Assembly: GCA_050084515.1 (NCBI GenBank)
Contig: CM114272.1
Location: 43,090,001-43,154,000 of the forward strand
Length of the DNA: 64,000 bases
Source of the DNA: Blasia pusilla
Lineage: Eukaryota; Marchantiophyta; Marchantiopsida; Blasiales
Reading direction: 5' to 3'
The translations under genes were made by a program, and so were the position numbers. Below, piece after piece: positions 12,301-23,930 of the stretch. Positions within the stretch are counted from its first letter, which is position 1. The number at the start of each line of letters is the position of its first letter. The notes under the pieces were generated by a model that saw only the letters and a list, made by a program, of their open reading frames with translations, made no database searches and was not told where the DNA came from.

Positions 12301-12889
12301 CTCATTCGGATGTAGCCCCCACAATTATTTACCACTTAAAAATTGGAAAATTATTGTGAACGCAATTCCCCTGACAGGGATCCAGGTTCGGTAGCAGTTA
12401 TTGCCAGATGTGTCCGAGAGAGGTCTGATGACTCCCATTGCGAGGCCATTATTATTATATTTGTATTTTGTGTTGGAGTGGTCATGGGACGGAGTGGTGC
12501 GATGACGTGGATTGAAGGCGATTGAGTGAAGTGCTATGTACTAATGTATGCTGCTTGGTCGTCAAGAGTAGTACAGAAATATTCGGTAGACCTTCGTGAA
12601 AGCAACGGAATCGGAAACGTTGTGATGGTCTCGGAAACAGGTCTGAAAAGTGAGGCATCAGAAAGAATTATTCGTACAAATGTGGAGTTCACGCTGTCGA
12701 TTTTGTCAGGGTGTCTCCTTTGTAAACTTGCGTGTCGACTTGTAACGCTGGTTTCCACCACTTCAACTCATGAGGTTTGTGCCTTTATGATTCACGGGAA
12801 ATAAAAGAGTGTTCGAAGAGTTAGCATAAAGGGTTAGTTGAAAGAGATTAATGCTCTACAAAAATTCAAAAATTTTGTTGCTACGCGTA
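12301..12889. other. Intergenic, upstream of XTH
   Basis: Likely the XTH upstream region. I see no gene; short open frames such as the one at 12526-12804 have no recognisable features. Confidence 0.55.
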
Positions 12890-13330
12890 ACATGTGATCT
12901 CCTTCTCGTTTCGAGAACTATACAGAAGTAAGGTAGCAAGGAACAAGGTCGGCGATTTGATTTGGGAACTACAATTCCAAAAGCCTTGGTTTAGGGAGGT
13001 ACTCTCGTCTCTAGAACCGGAACCTAAGCTCCGATTGATCCTCCTTCTCATTTTGAGATTTGGATCTTTAATTCCGATGGTGAGGAAGTCGGAAAGGAGG
13101 TCCGCGATCTCATTTGGGAACTACATCTTTGAACGCTCCCATTCGGGCTCAGTTGTCGTGTAAGGAACGGGAACGTGAGATCCGATTGATCCTCCTTCTC
13201 ATTTTGAGAACTAGATCTATAGTTCCCATTGTGAGGTAGTAGGCAAAGAGGCCAACGATTTGATTTGGGAACTCCAATTTGAAAGCCCTGGTTTAGGTAT
13301 CTATTCATTTATGGATTCAAGGCTATCAAA
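12890..13330. repeat. Three imperfect copies of a ~145-bp unit
   Basis: CTCCTTCTC, followed by TTTTGAGA or a variant, begins at 12899, 13041 and 13192 (spacings 142 and 151). Each copy carries GATTTGATTTGGGAACT or a close variant, and copies 1 and 3 share AAAGCC(C/T)TGGTTTAGG. The copies differ by many substitutions and small indels. No coding function is apparent. Confidence 0.85.
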
Positions 13331-14555
13331 CTAAACCTAGATCCATACTTCCGGTGCAATTGGATGTATAGCTTAGATTGCAAGGCGAGAGATGTCATAC
13401 AAGTTGGATTCTTGAGTGCCCTTCGTGAAGGTATTTTGGTCTTTCTATCATTTCTAGAATTGCTTTGCATGTGAGTGTTTAGGGTCTAGGGTTTGCAACT
13501 AGACTTCCGATTGACATTCTAGATGTAGAGTTCCAAAATTGGTTTAGGGAATTGGATTCAGTTATCATTTGTTTATCTAGATCTATAGTTCCGATTCTTA
13601 GGTACTCCCGACCGACTTAGGCTAGCTTGTTCTTTTGGAGTTAGAGTTCCAATTGCTAATTGGGTTGGACAAAGTTTGCATTTCTGGAATTGGATCTATA
13701 TTCTTATGTAGTCCCTGTAGAGGCGAGCGATGTCATTGGGAACTATATAATGTTCGGTTGATTCGAGTAAGGTTGTCACACTACAATTGCGGCACTGAGG
13801 CCTGCAACTGTCTTAATGAGTTTTAGTTCTAAATGCATTTTGCAGCTGGCTAGCCATGGTTTTTGAGGAGATAGGTCACAGGTCTATTTATCTACTTTGA
13901 GCGTAGTGTACACTTCTCTCCTTTAGTTCCATCTTACTAAAGTAGATAAATGGTGGAGGGACAAGCAGAAGGAGGAACGTCAAAGGCTAGAATACTTGGC
14001 CTCTAACGCTTGGATTTCTTCATGACGGTGTATTTAATTTCATTAAAGGGATTGGCTCATGTCGTTTAGATATCGGACGTAATGGTTAGTGTATTAAGAT
14101 CTATACTTGGGAACCACATAGATTATGATCTGCCATGTCCATTCAAGTATGGACTTGAGATCCTATTGCATGTCGTCAAAAGCCTAACCTGGTAATAGTT
14201 GGAACATAGTACCCCTTCAAATGCAAGAACGCGCCATTCAGACATGGTAACATTTTTGATGCAGTAGTCTTCTGACGTGGTAAGAATCCAGACGTAGTAC
14301 CCTCTTGGACATGGGAACGCTCCATCCTTGTAGCCCTCTAGATGTGTAAAAACTTCACATGTAGTAGCCCTTCAGACTTGGAAACCCTTTAGACTTAGTA
14401 CCCCTTTAGAAGGTATCACCGCTTCTAAAGTCGTGACGATTCAGACATAGTATCCCTTTGGCGTTGTGCTAAGTTGTTTATACCGCATACAAAGAACCAA
14501 TCATGAAGAATTACTATCCTTCATTACTTCCTCTTTCCATTGGTGGAGGTTTGGA
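13331..14555. other. Gene-free stretch with degenerate short repeats
   Basis: Between about 14160 and 14480 the text cycles loosely through phrases such as CAGACnTAGTACCCCTT, a decayed tandem repeat. A perfect 13-bp inverted repeat (ATTTATCTACTTT at 13886-13898, AAAGTAGATAAAT at 13939-13951) can form a hairpin with a 40-nt loop. I see no gene. Confidence 0.6.
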
Positions 14556-16043
14556 GGGAGTGCAGAGCCCACCTTTTTGAAATTTTGATACTTTTGCACA
14601 AAATTGCAGAAAAGTTTGTATGAATTGAAGACTAAAGACTCAATACCGGAAGTAAAGAGTCTTACTTTACAGAAATTATGTGAAAACATGGACTGACAGA
14701 ACTCTCATGAGAGGACAAGAGATGTTAGAAGATTAAGGACTCTCTTGGAAGAGTGAGAATTATGTAAAAGTAGGAAAAGAAGCTAGAATATGAGGAGCGA
14801 GTACTTCGCAAGGAAGACTGCGGTAGAAACAACGTAAAAGACTATCAATGAAGACTAGAACAGGCTTCTTTGCAACAAAAGATTGAAGGGAGTCTTTGTA
14901 TGAAGATTGAAGAGCAAAGCACAAAGACTAAAGAACAAAGACTCAAGAGCAAAGACTAAGAATTGTAAGAAGGAAGAGGAAGAAGCAGAAGAAGTCAAAG
15001 AGTCTTCACAAAGCAAGAAGGTATACAGAGAAAGCTTTGAAGGAAGCTGATTGAAAGAAAGTCGGAAGGAGGACTCTTCACGGCGACAAAAGGATAGAGT
15101 CTTCATAAAGATAGGATCGCAAAGATAAGACTGCAAAGAGCGCGAAGACTGTAAAAACTGAAATGACGCGGCACTTTCGGAAGCTGGAAATGGAGCAGCA
15201 CATTAGTTTAAAAGGGAGTGGAAATGAAATTTCTGGGCAATGAATCACCTTTGAAGGAAGGAGGTTAGGATTAGCAGTTAGAAATTTAGATTAGAATAGG
15301 AAAATCAATTAGGGATTGTAAAATACTATTTAAAGAGCAAATTAGTATAAGAAGGGGTCATTCCCTAGTGTTCTGAAATTTTCCCACATAATTGTAATTG
15401 AATAGATGAAGAAGGATCATTTGCTTGAGTCTTGAATTTATTCTCAATAGTCTTGGTGGGTTGTGTAAGGAATTCTTTGAGGATGATCCAAGCTGAAGAG
15501 TCTTTTACTTTCTGAAGCTTGTAATACTTTCAAGTTCTTTCCACTCTTTGATGCAGAAGAAGAGTCTTCTTTCAGTCTTGCTGATGTGTGGAATTGCATG
15601 TGGATCCTATTGGGCTGCAGTAGAGATGAGAGTTGAATCTTTTGAGTTCAAAAATTCTAGAAGATGATCAAGAAGAGCGTAGGAAAGCTATTAGATAGTG
15701 AGTAACCTACCCTAACGGATTGAATCCTGATAATAGGATGAGTCGCTTCTTTTTTGAGGTCTCTTTGAGGTCTTCGTTGGAACTTTGTTATCAAAGATTC
15801 GCAAGAGTCTTTCTCTGCACTTGAGAAGAGTCTTTTCCAAGAGGAAATAAAATCTCTTAATTCTTTTGTACTTGTCAAGATAGTGTAGGTGTAGTTAGTT
15901 GGTAAAGTTAGTGAAGGAAGAGTTATTCTTGATTTTTCTTATAAAACCTCTCTTTACTCAAGAAACAGTGATCTCTTGGGAACGAACTTAGTACTTTACG
16001 ATAAAAAGAGTATCTTTTTCCTTGAGTTGTACATTATAGGGAG
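14556..16043 (+). mobile_element. Solo LTR of the G1 gypsy family with GGGAG target duplication
   Basis: The LTR itself is 14561-16038, beginning TGCAGAGC and ending TACATTATA. It is flanked by GGGAG on both sides (14556-14560 and 16039-16043). It is the reverse-complement counterpart of the 3' LTR of G1 at 23931-25421 along its whole length, so the two form an inverted repeat about 8 kb apart. No internal element sequence is attached, which is the signature of LTR-LTR recombination. The LTR is rich in short GACTCTT/AAGAGTC phrases. Confidence 0.92.
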
Positions 16044-16060
16044 TCATCCTGCAATTGCCC

Positions 16061-16480
16061 TGTTGGATTCTCAACATCCACTTCTCTGAGCACCATTAAT
16101 CTGATCGGCCGCCTTGTATGAGGAGAAGCCTAGATTGATGGTTCCGACTTAGACGTCGGAGGAGTCATAGTAATATGATGTGGATGGTTTCAGGAGTAGC
16201 GATACTAGGATTATCCAACCCTATATTGTATCAGGGTGCGGGGCACCATGATGCAAAATTTTTCTATTAGTAGAAACGAAGAAAAATAGATAAAAACCCT
16301 AGTTTCCCGAGTAGTGAAATAGTCGGAAGCCGCAGTGGTAGTGCATTCTCGTATGTCGAGTTATCTCCATGTTCAGGTTCCATCGAAGCTCTTCTGTGAG
16401 CGCATGGATGGACTAGGCCACTTTGTATCTCTAAGTTTTGTAAAGATTTTAGTGATTTTGTCACTTTCTGTTTTCTCACA
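16061..16480 (+). repeat. C1 5' LTR
   Basis: Begins TGTTGGATTC and ends TTTTCTCACA, the TG...CA form. Relative to the 3' LTR it carries about 22 extra bases near 16232-16253 (around GGGTGCGGGGCACC) plus scattered substitutions. Confidence 0.9.
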
Positions 16481-16496
16481 TAGTATCAGAGCAATA
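16481..16496 (+). promoter_or_regulatory. C1 primer binding site (initiator tRNA-Met type)
   Basis: TAGTATCAGAGCA directly follows the LTR and differs by one base from the usual plant copia site TGGTATCAGAGCA, complementary to the 3' end of initiator tRNA-Met. Confidence 0.8.
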
Positions 16497-16552
16497 GGTT
16501 TTCCAATATTTTGTATCTGGAAATCTAATGTGTTTGCACAAAATCTTGAAAG

Positions 16553-19500
16553 ATGGCTACTTCTTCGTCAGTTCGTGCTCACCCTCCTCCGCTGGGTGAA
16601 GGGAAGTTAGATGGGTCTAACTATACATTGTGGAAGTTCAAAATGAGAACTGTCCTTGAATCATTTGAGATGTGGGAGACGGCCATAGGGGTTGATTCGA
16701 ATCCACAAGCTACTTTGAGTTCTGCATGTTCATCTTCATCTAGTGATATCCATCGTGTTGTATTGCTGGCATGGAAACGCTGATGCTCTATATGCGATTG
16801 TCATGAATGTAACTGATTGTGTCATGACTCTCATTCAACATACAACCACTGCAGTTGAGGCGTGGAACATTCTAAAGAATCAATATGAAACGAGGAATGA
16901 GACTTTGATTCAGAATCTGGAGAATCAGCTTACGTCTGAGAATTTTTTAGAAGGAGAAAGCGCGGAGCAATTTTTGACAAGGATCAAGAATCTTCAAGAT
17001 CAGATGGCATTCGTAGGAGTTTCAAAGTTAAGCAAAGATTTGGCACGTCAGTGCATAAGGATTTTGCCTCCAAGGTATGACGGTTTGGTCACTGCATTGA
17101 ATACTCAAGTACGACCCACGCCGCTTACTTTTGAACATTTTAGTGCAATGTTGGTAGGAGAGGAAATGCGCTTCAAAGCAAGAGAGGGAAGTGATGCAGC
17201 ATTTACTGCCAACGTACAGAGAGATAGAAATCAAGATTATAGTTCAAATGTCAAGAAGAAATTTCCAAGGAAGGCCTTCAAATACTTTTATTATGGTAAG
17301 CTTGGTCATCTTATCAAGGATTGTATCAAAGATTGTAGAAAGAGGAGTCAGGATGAGAAGAATGGTTGTTTAAGACCTACGAAGGAGTCTAGAAATTTTG
17401 TAGAACTAAGAGAACATGAAGTAGATGCTTGGGTAGCAATTGAAGAGTTTTGCACACAGGAAGAACATTCCACTAAGTCCAAGACTAAAGATACATGGGT
17501 GCTCGATAGTGGAGCATCTAGGTATATGACCAATCATAAGGATTGGTATAGCTTCTTACAGCCTCTATAGGAGCCCATCGTTCTTATTGTTGGGAATAAT
17601 GCAAAGTGCCCTGCAGAAGGGAAAGGCACAATTTCTTTAGTCTCACAAAAAAGAGATGAAAAGAAGTTAGCTGATGTACTATACGTACCAGAGTTGAAGC
17701 AAAATTTGATTTCAGTAGCAGTATTATGTGATCTTGACCTAGAAGCTCGTTTCAAAAAAATTGGAGCAGTCATTGATAATGCCAATGGGAAAGTAGTGGA
17801 TGAAGGTATACGACGTGGAAATATGTACGAGTTGTATGCTTTCACGACAAGTGTAGGTACCGATCTTAGTAGCAGTAAGTTGTGGCATAAAAGATTTTGT
17901 TACCTAAGCTTTCACTTACTAAGTCAAATGCAGAAATCTGGCATGGTTGTTGATTTACCATCAATTTTTGGAATGTCGAATATATATGAAGCTTGTATGA
18001 TGGGCAAGCAACACCGAAAACCATTTCCACAAAAGTCCAACAATAGAGCAAAGGCTCCTCTAGAGCTAATTCAAGTTGACCTCTGTGGTAAAATGAGAAC
18101 AGTAGCATTAGGTTATTCTTCCTACTTCTTTTTGGTTGTCGACGATTATAGTAGGAAGATATGGGTGTATTTCCTTTGTGATAAGGCAAATGCTTTTGGA
18201 AAATTTCAAGTATGGCACAATCTGGTTGAGAATGAGACAGGAAAGAAAGTACAAGAGCTTCGTACTGATCGAGGAGGAGAATTCTTATCAACAGAATTCA
18301 ACAAATATTTGGGGAAGCATAGAATCACGCGACAGTTAAACACGGCACATACACCACAACAAAATGGAGTTGTTGAGCGTCAAAACCGTACAGTGGTGGA
18401 GATGGCAAGATGTATGATGAAAGCAAAAGGTTTGACAGAAGAATTTTGGGTTGAAGCTGTTAATACTGCCGTTTATATTCTAAATAGAAGTGCTACCAAG
18501 TCAATGCAATGCATGACTCCTTATCAATCACACTCAAGTAAGGTACCATCAATCCAACATTTCAGGACTTTTGGTAGTGAGTGCTTTGTTCATATTCTTG
18601 AAGCATCTAGGACCAAGCTGGAGTCCAAGAGCAGGAAGTGCATCTTTATGGGATACAGTGATGAGTCTAAAGCTTATCGCCTATGGTGTCTTGAGGCAAA
18701 GAAGATTCTTATGAGTCGTGATGTGGTGTTCCATGAACAGCCTCGTCAAGTGGCAGATATCAATGGTCCGTCCACATTATCATCAAATGAAGAGATAACC
18801 CACCAGAGCACACCACCAATGTTTGCACCAGATAATCAAGAAGAAGAATTTGGTGATGATTACAAAGAGCTACATGCTCTTCCACTACGGTCATCATACC
18901 CTAAGTGGATAAATCAGTTCTTGGATGGTAAGGATCCACCAGCAAATGATGAAGTTTTTACACATCCAAGGAGATCCAAGAGACTAGAGGAGCAAAATAG
19001 AGCTTCCGCACATCTCGTCAACATGGCCTTGATGATAGAGGTCTTGAAGGTGGAAGAGCCATCATGCTTGGATGAGATCCTTGCTCATCCTCAATGGAGA
19101 GAGGCCATGCAGATGGAGATGGACGCTATTAAGAGAAATGAAACTTGGACTTTGGTTGAGAAGCCAAAGGACAGGAAGATAATACGCACCAAGTGGGTGT
19201 ACAAGACCAAGTACAAGTTGGACGGTACATTGATAAATTCACAAGGATGCTCAAGGATGCTCACAAATCAAAGGTTTTGACTACTATGAGACTTTTGCTC
19301 CTACTGCAAGGATGACAACCATTTGAATTATTCCAGCGGTTGCAAGAACAAGACGTTGGCTTGTATACCAATAGGATATGAAGTCTGCCTTTCTGAACAG
19401 GAGTCTCAAGGAGGAGGTGTATGTATCTCAACCACCAGGTTTTGAGACACCCAGATCAGAGGAGAAAGTGTGTTAACTTCATCGAGCATTGTATGGGTTG

Positions 19501-20567
19501 AAGCAAGCCCCAAGGGTATGGTATCAACGAATAAATACATTCTTCCGAGAGAAGGGTCTCATCAAAAGTCCGTCAGAAGCAAATTTGTATGTGTTTTGTG
19601 AAGATGGGATGTATATGTTGATAGTCCTTTATGTGGATAATCTGATCACCATAGGAGACCACAGTAAGAAAATAGAGAAAATTAAGGGAGTGTTGAAAGT
19701 TGAGTTTGAAACGTCAAATTTAGGTATTTTGCACTACTTTATAGGGTTGGAGATTTGGCAACAGTCAGATTCTATTTTTCTCTCTTAGCAAAAGTATGCT
19801 AGAGAAATCTTGAAGGCAATCGGGATGACCGAGTATAAGGCAGTGGTCTCACCAATGGAGGTAGAGTTGAAACTCTTAATGGAGGATGTTTCACCATTGG
19901 TAGATGAAAAGTTGTACAGAAAGCTTGTAGGTAGTTTGATATTTTTGTGTAACACTAGACCAGACATTAGCTTCGTTGTGGGAGTATTGAGTAGGTTCTC
20001 AACTAAGCTTCATGAGAACCATTGGAAGGCAGGGATGCGTGTGTTGAAGTACATCAAAGGCACTATCGAGTACCGTATCACCTATGGAGCAGGGACGGAA
20101 ATGACAGCTTTTTGTGACTCGGATTGGGTAGGAGATTCAAATTCTCGAAGATCAGTTTTGGGTTATCGCTTCTTGGTAGGATCAGGTATGGTTGGGTTAG
20201 CAAGAAGCAACCTACAGTGGGTCTTTCTTCTACCAAGGCAGAGTACAAGGCGGCTTGTTATGCTTCCTGTAAAGCAGTATGGTTGAGATGGATATTGGAG
20301 GACATAGGAGAAGCACCAGAAAGTGCTACTGTAATGTGGTGTGACAATCATAGTTGCATTGCCATAGTACATAATCTTGTGTTTCATGCTCGTACGAAGC
20401 ACATAGAGATCCACTATCATTTTTTTTGTGAATTGATTGAGAGAGAGGTTTTGAAGTTAGTCTATTATCCAAGAGAGGATAATCGTGCAGACATCTTCAC
20501 GAAAGCTTTGAGCGGAGATCAGCTTCACCGACATCTAAAGGGTCTTGGCATAGGTCCAAGACAGTAG
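16553..20567 (+). pseudogene. C1 gag-pol polyprotein, multiply disrupted
   Basis: Gag starts at 16553 (MATSSSVR) and shows the LDGSNYTLWKFKM signature. A frameshift lies near 16780, an in-frame TAG at 17568-17570, an indel region at 19240-19490, a stop at 19786-19788 and a frameshift near 20170. The zinc knuckle near 17286-17325 has lost both leading cysteines (F and Y instead), keeping only GHLIKDC. Protease has DSGAS (about 17508). The integrase zinc finger is damaged (YLSF where GHLSF is usual; YEACM where CEACM is usual), but its three acids remain (DDYSRK, TDRGGEF, NGVVERQN). Reverse transcriptase reads YVDN where the family has YVDD, removing one catalytic aspartate. RNase H is recognisable to 20567. 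This copy cannot make a working polyprotein. Confidence 0.93.
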
Positions 20568-20584
20568 TCTACATGAGAGTGGAT

Positions 20585-20597
20585 AATGAGGGGGGAG
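20585..20597 (+). promoter_or_regulatory. C1 polypurine tract
   Basis: AATGAGGGGGGAG immediately before the TG of the 3' LTR, the expected plus-strand priming site. Confidence 0.9.
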
Positions 20598-20960
20598 TGT
20601 TGGATTCTCAACATCCACTTCTCTGAGCACCATTAATCTGATCGGCCGCCTTATATGAGGAGAAGCCTAGATTGATGGTTCTGACTTAGACGTCGAAGGA
20701 GTCATAGTAATATGACGTAGGTAGTTTCAGGAGTAGCGTTACTACAATTATCCAACCCTATATTGCATGCAAAATTTTTTCTATTAATAGGAACAAAGAA
20801 AAATAGGTAAAACCCCTAGTTTCCCGAGTAGGGAAATAGTCGGGAGCCGCAGTAGTAGCGCATTCTCGTATGTCGAGTTATCTCCATGTTCAAGTTCCAT
20901 CGAAGCTCTTCTGTGAGCGCACGGACGGACTAGGCCACTTTGTATCTCTAAGTTTTGTAA
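20598..20960 (+). repeat. C1 3' LTR, 3' end missing or rearranged
   Basis: Matches the 5' LTR from TGTTGGATTC to TAAGTTTTGTAA and then diverges abruptly. The last part of the LTR seen in the 5' copy is absent, unless a roughly 100-bp insertion separates it from a short TAAAGATTTT match near 21062. Confidence 0.88.
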
Positions 20961-21507
20961 CCTTGCTGAATTGGAAAGTGGAGATTCGCACAACCTGAGG
21001 AATTTTGGAACCCGGTCCCTTGGGCACTCGTTGCTCTGGTCTACAGTTGAATTCAATGAGCTAAAGATTTTGACATTAGGGGTCCACTGACACCACGAGA
21101 TTCAATCCGAACTCTTAAACTAGTCATACATAATTTTTTAAAACATTCAATAGACTTCATTCAATAGAGAGAGAAAGAAACAAAGATATTGAGTTGGACA
21201 TTACGATCCACCTTTGGTTTGTTGATTGTAAACCACTTTGAAAGTCCCATATTGAGAGGATGAGCCAAGTCTGCACATACAAGAAGCATCACTAGCTGGG
21301 TTGGATGCACTTGAACTGTTCAAACCAATCAATAGACTAAATTCGTTGCCCAAAGAACATACGTTGATATCCATTCAGTATCCTTGATTTATTACCCATA
21401 ACTACTCCACTTGTAAGTAATGTCTAATGGGGATTCCAATGAAGTAAAGTAAAAAGCAAGATTCACAACAAATACAGCTTGACATATGATGATATTGCTA
21501 AGTTGAC
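20961..21507. other. Unassigned sequence between C1 and CACTA A
   Basis: No gene, terminal repeat or tandem repeat recognised. Confidence 0.5.
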
Positions 21508-22110
21508 CACTAGAAGAAAATCATGGTTTCATGATTGGTATATATGACTCATTTGAGTCATATGTCACATTGCATGATTAGCTATGACTAGCTATGACTA
21601 GCCACTCATGTAGACACAAAATCCAAGTGATAAACTACTTATGACTAGCATGGCTAATAACTTGCCAAGTCATATATTGTGTGACCGATAATGATTAACA
21701 TAGTCATTGCTAATGACTAACATAGTCATTTCATAACCCAGCTAAACGTCATGAAAACGATGACATCCAATAATATAACCCCATATATGTAATTATTTAA
21801 TATTGGGGAGAGTTTATGACTCAATGAGTCATTATACCAAGTAATGACTATGATGTTGTGATTGGATATGATTATGGCAGTCATTACCAATGATTGGGAA
21901 TGTTATATATAATGACTACTCGCATCTCACCATTGCTAATGTAGTCATTTTCTGTACTAGCTGATTGAGGGAGTCATTAAGGAATGACCAAGGTAGTTGC
22001 TAGGGTGGATGATATTGACTAGAGTAGTTATGATGATGTTACTGCATGAGTAATAAAATGATGACTAGTGTGAATATTAAATCATTGGTTATGATTGATT
22101 TAGTGTTGCT
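21508..22110. repeat. CACTA A terminus and subterminal repeats
   Basis: Dozens of copies of TGACTA/TAGTCA and relatives (ATGACTAGC, TAGTCATT, ATGACTCAT) lie on both strands, as expected for the binding sites of the TnpA protein. A palindrome at 21542-21563 joins two TGACTCA motifs. The counterpart end of B is at 51375. Confidence 0.85.
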
Positions 22111-22692
22111 TTATGACTAGTTTAGTTCTTTCAAGAACCAAAAACAAATCATTGGTTATTTCCTAATTAATGAAAGCCTTCGAAGAGACTCCTAAATTAG
22201 GCTCAACATTTAAGGCATTTGAGAAAGTTTTTAACAAACTACAAACTATTCATTGCGCCTCAAATTGGGCCAATTTGAGAAGCCATAAATTAAAAAGAGG
22301 CAAGAACATGCAAGGGACAAGAATCATCTATTAATAGTATGAATGAGTAGATTAAAATTCATAAAGAGAGGGAAATTACTTAATAGAACTAACAGAAATT
22401 ATACCTCCTCTATAGTATTTGAGAGCTAGATCCACATGTTTGATCCAAAATCCAAAATGAAATTCAATTAGATCTGTTTAGATTCTGCTACGAATGAACA
22501 TAAACCATAGTGTAATCCCAAAATGGCTTTACCAACATTGATAAATAGACAAGTATTTTTGGTTTCAACCTCTTGATTCAAAATTAAGAAACAATCTTAT
22601 TGCGTCATTTTGCGCATATGCATCTCTGGCCACAAAATGATTGATCCGACCGCATCACCAAAGGTCAATTGTGGATGTTGCAGATTTGGCCT

Positions 22693-22908
22693 TCATAAGT
22701 GTTGCTCAGGATTATGCACTTCCCTCAAAATCACGCATACCACGCCTAAAGGGACATCATTCCCATGAAACTTTTCTTTTCCTCCGAAGCATGATATAGT
22801 CCTTGTTCCAAGCACTATCCTACTCAACTTTGGCTTGGTGAGTAGGACATTATCTCCAATTTGTAGCTGGAAAAAAACAAGAAATAAATGAATATTAGTC
22901 CAAAGCAT
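22693..22908 (-). pseudogene. TnpA-like C-terminal fragment (CACTA A)
   Basis: The frame contains GDNVLLTKPKLSRIVLG and DVPLGVVCV. It closely follows the CACTA B reading frame at 52413-52680 (KLSRMVLG ... DIPLGVV). The general pattern, a V-x-L segment then K-x-x-G ... G-x-x-x-G ... V-x-V, resembles the C-terminal domain of En/Spm TNP1-type proteins. Only this end of the gene remains on this side of G1. Confidence 0.65.
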
Positions 22909-23930
22909 TAGTTGAGTTAAAATACTGAATTAGAAGCATGAAAAGGGCTACAATTTACCTTTTTGAAAGACCATCCCCAGTTTGGTAGAAAGTGTGATGA
23001 GTTCACACGCCCTACAAGTTCACTTAATAGTTGAGATCAGTCATTCAGGGCTTAGGGCAAGGATTGAATCATCCTACATAGGCATGAGCATTTTACCTTG
23101 GTTTGCTTTTTAGACAAGCTTGATCTAGTCTCACCCTCCTGATGATCAGATTGTAGCCTCAATTTCTTCTGTTTTCTTGGAGATGACTTGGTTCTGCTAT
23201 GAGCACTCCAATTGCCTAAAAGACATTTATAAATTATTCAAGTGAGTGTCAATCACCTTAAATTTGAATCAAGCAACCCTTAAGAAAAGGAATATGGTCA
23301 TAACATCTTGTTTTAGTTTCATATGCAATTGATAGATACACTCCTTACGTGTTGTCATTTCATCCCCACTTTTTGTCGAAGTCCTTCTCTTGAAGCTTAG
23401 TACTGGCTCTGAGAGGAAAAAAACAACCAAAGTTATTTGTGATTGACATTCCTAACTATATTTTACTATATACAAAAATCCAATAAACTCCATGTGAATT
23501 GTAGACGGAGGAGAAAGTGTAAGTCCTCACGTAGAGAACGTTTTGCAGTTGTTGCATCCTCGCGGAGATTAATATTCTTGGTTTTAACACCAGCATCCAC
23601 TTCCACATCTATATTTGGTGGAGAGTTATCTTTGTATTAAAGAGCAAAGGACAAAGAGTGATTCCAATAAAAAAAATGGGGTAAGTTACTGATTTTAAAG
23701 AGGGCCTTGTCTAGAATGGGAGTATATCTCTTCAAACCAATGCAAAGTCTAAATTTTTTATAAATTCCTGTTCACAAAACCAGCAAATTATGTTGGATAT
23801 TTAGAAAACTTTAAACACACATACTTACCCACTTCAACCCGTCTTGGTGAAGCTTGAGTAGAATTACATTGTAGAGTACTAGGACCTTGGTTTAACGTTG
23901 TACGCACATGCTTAGCTGCGAGTTTGGATA

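Larger units (their letters stand above)
16061..20960 (+). mobile_element. Ty1/copia retrotransposon C1, inactive
   Basis: 5' LTR 16061-16480, primer site just after it, gag-pol 16553-20567, polypurine tract 20585-20597 and a 3' LTR from 20598 that stops matching at 20960. The domain order gag, protease, integrase, reverse transcriptase, RNase H marks it as copia. The element starts only 17 bp after the target duplication of the solo LTR. A matching target duplication for C1 cannot be shown because the end of its 3' LTR is missing or rearranged. Confidence 0.95.
21508..23930 (-). mobile_element. CACTA (En/Spm) element A, 3' portion
   Basis: Starts CACTAGAAGAAAATC, a typical En/Spm terminus (En/Spm itself: CACTACAAGAAAA), followed by about 600 bp of short TGACTA-type subterminal repeats. 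A minus-strand coding remnant at 22693-22908 and conserved text at about 23100-23200 match CACTA B at 52413-52680 and 52945-53050. The sequence stops at 23930, where the 3' LTR of gypsy G1 begins; I infer that it resumes at about 43.9 kb with the transposase gene. Confidence 0.8.

Noticed and set aside
12016-12324. Alternative minus-strand frame overlapping XTH exon 1
   Set aside because: It is in a different frame from the signal peptide and shows no relation to XTH.
16267-16479. Minus-strand frame in the C1 LTR, repeated at 20784-21056
   Set aside because: It occurs twice only because the LTR does; it is antisense to the element and has no domain.
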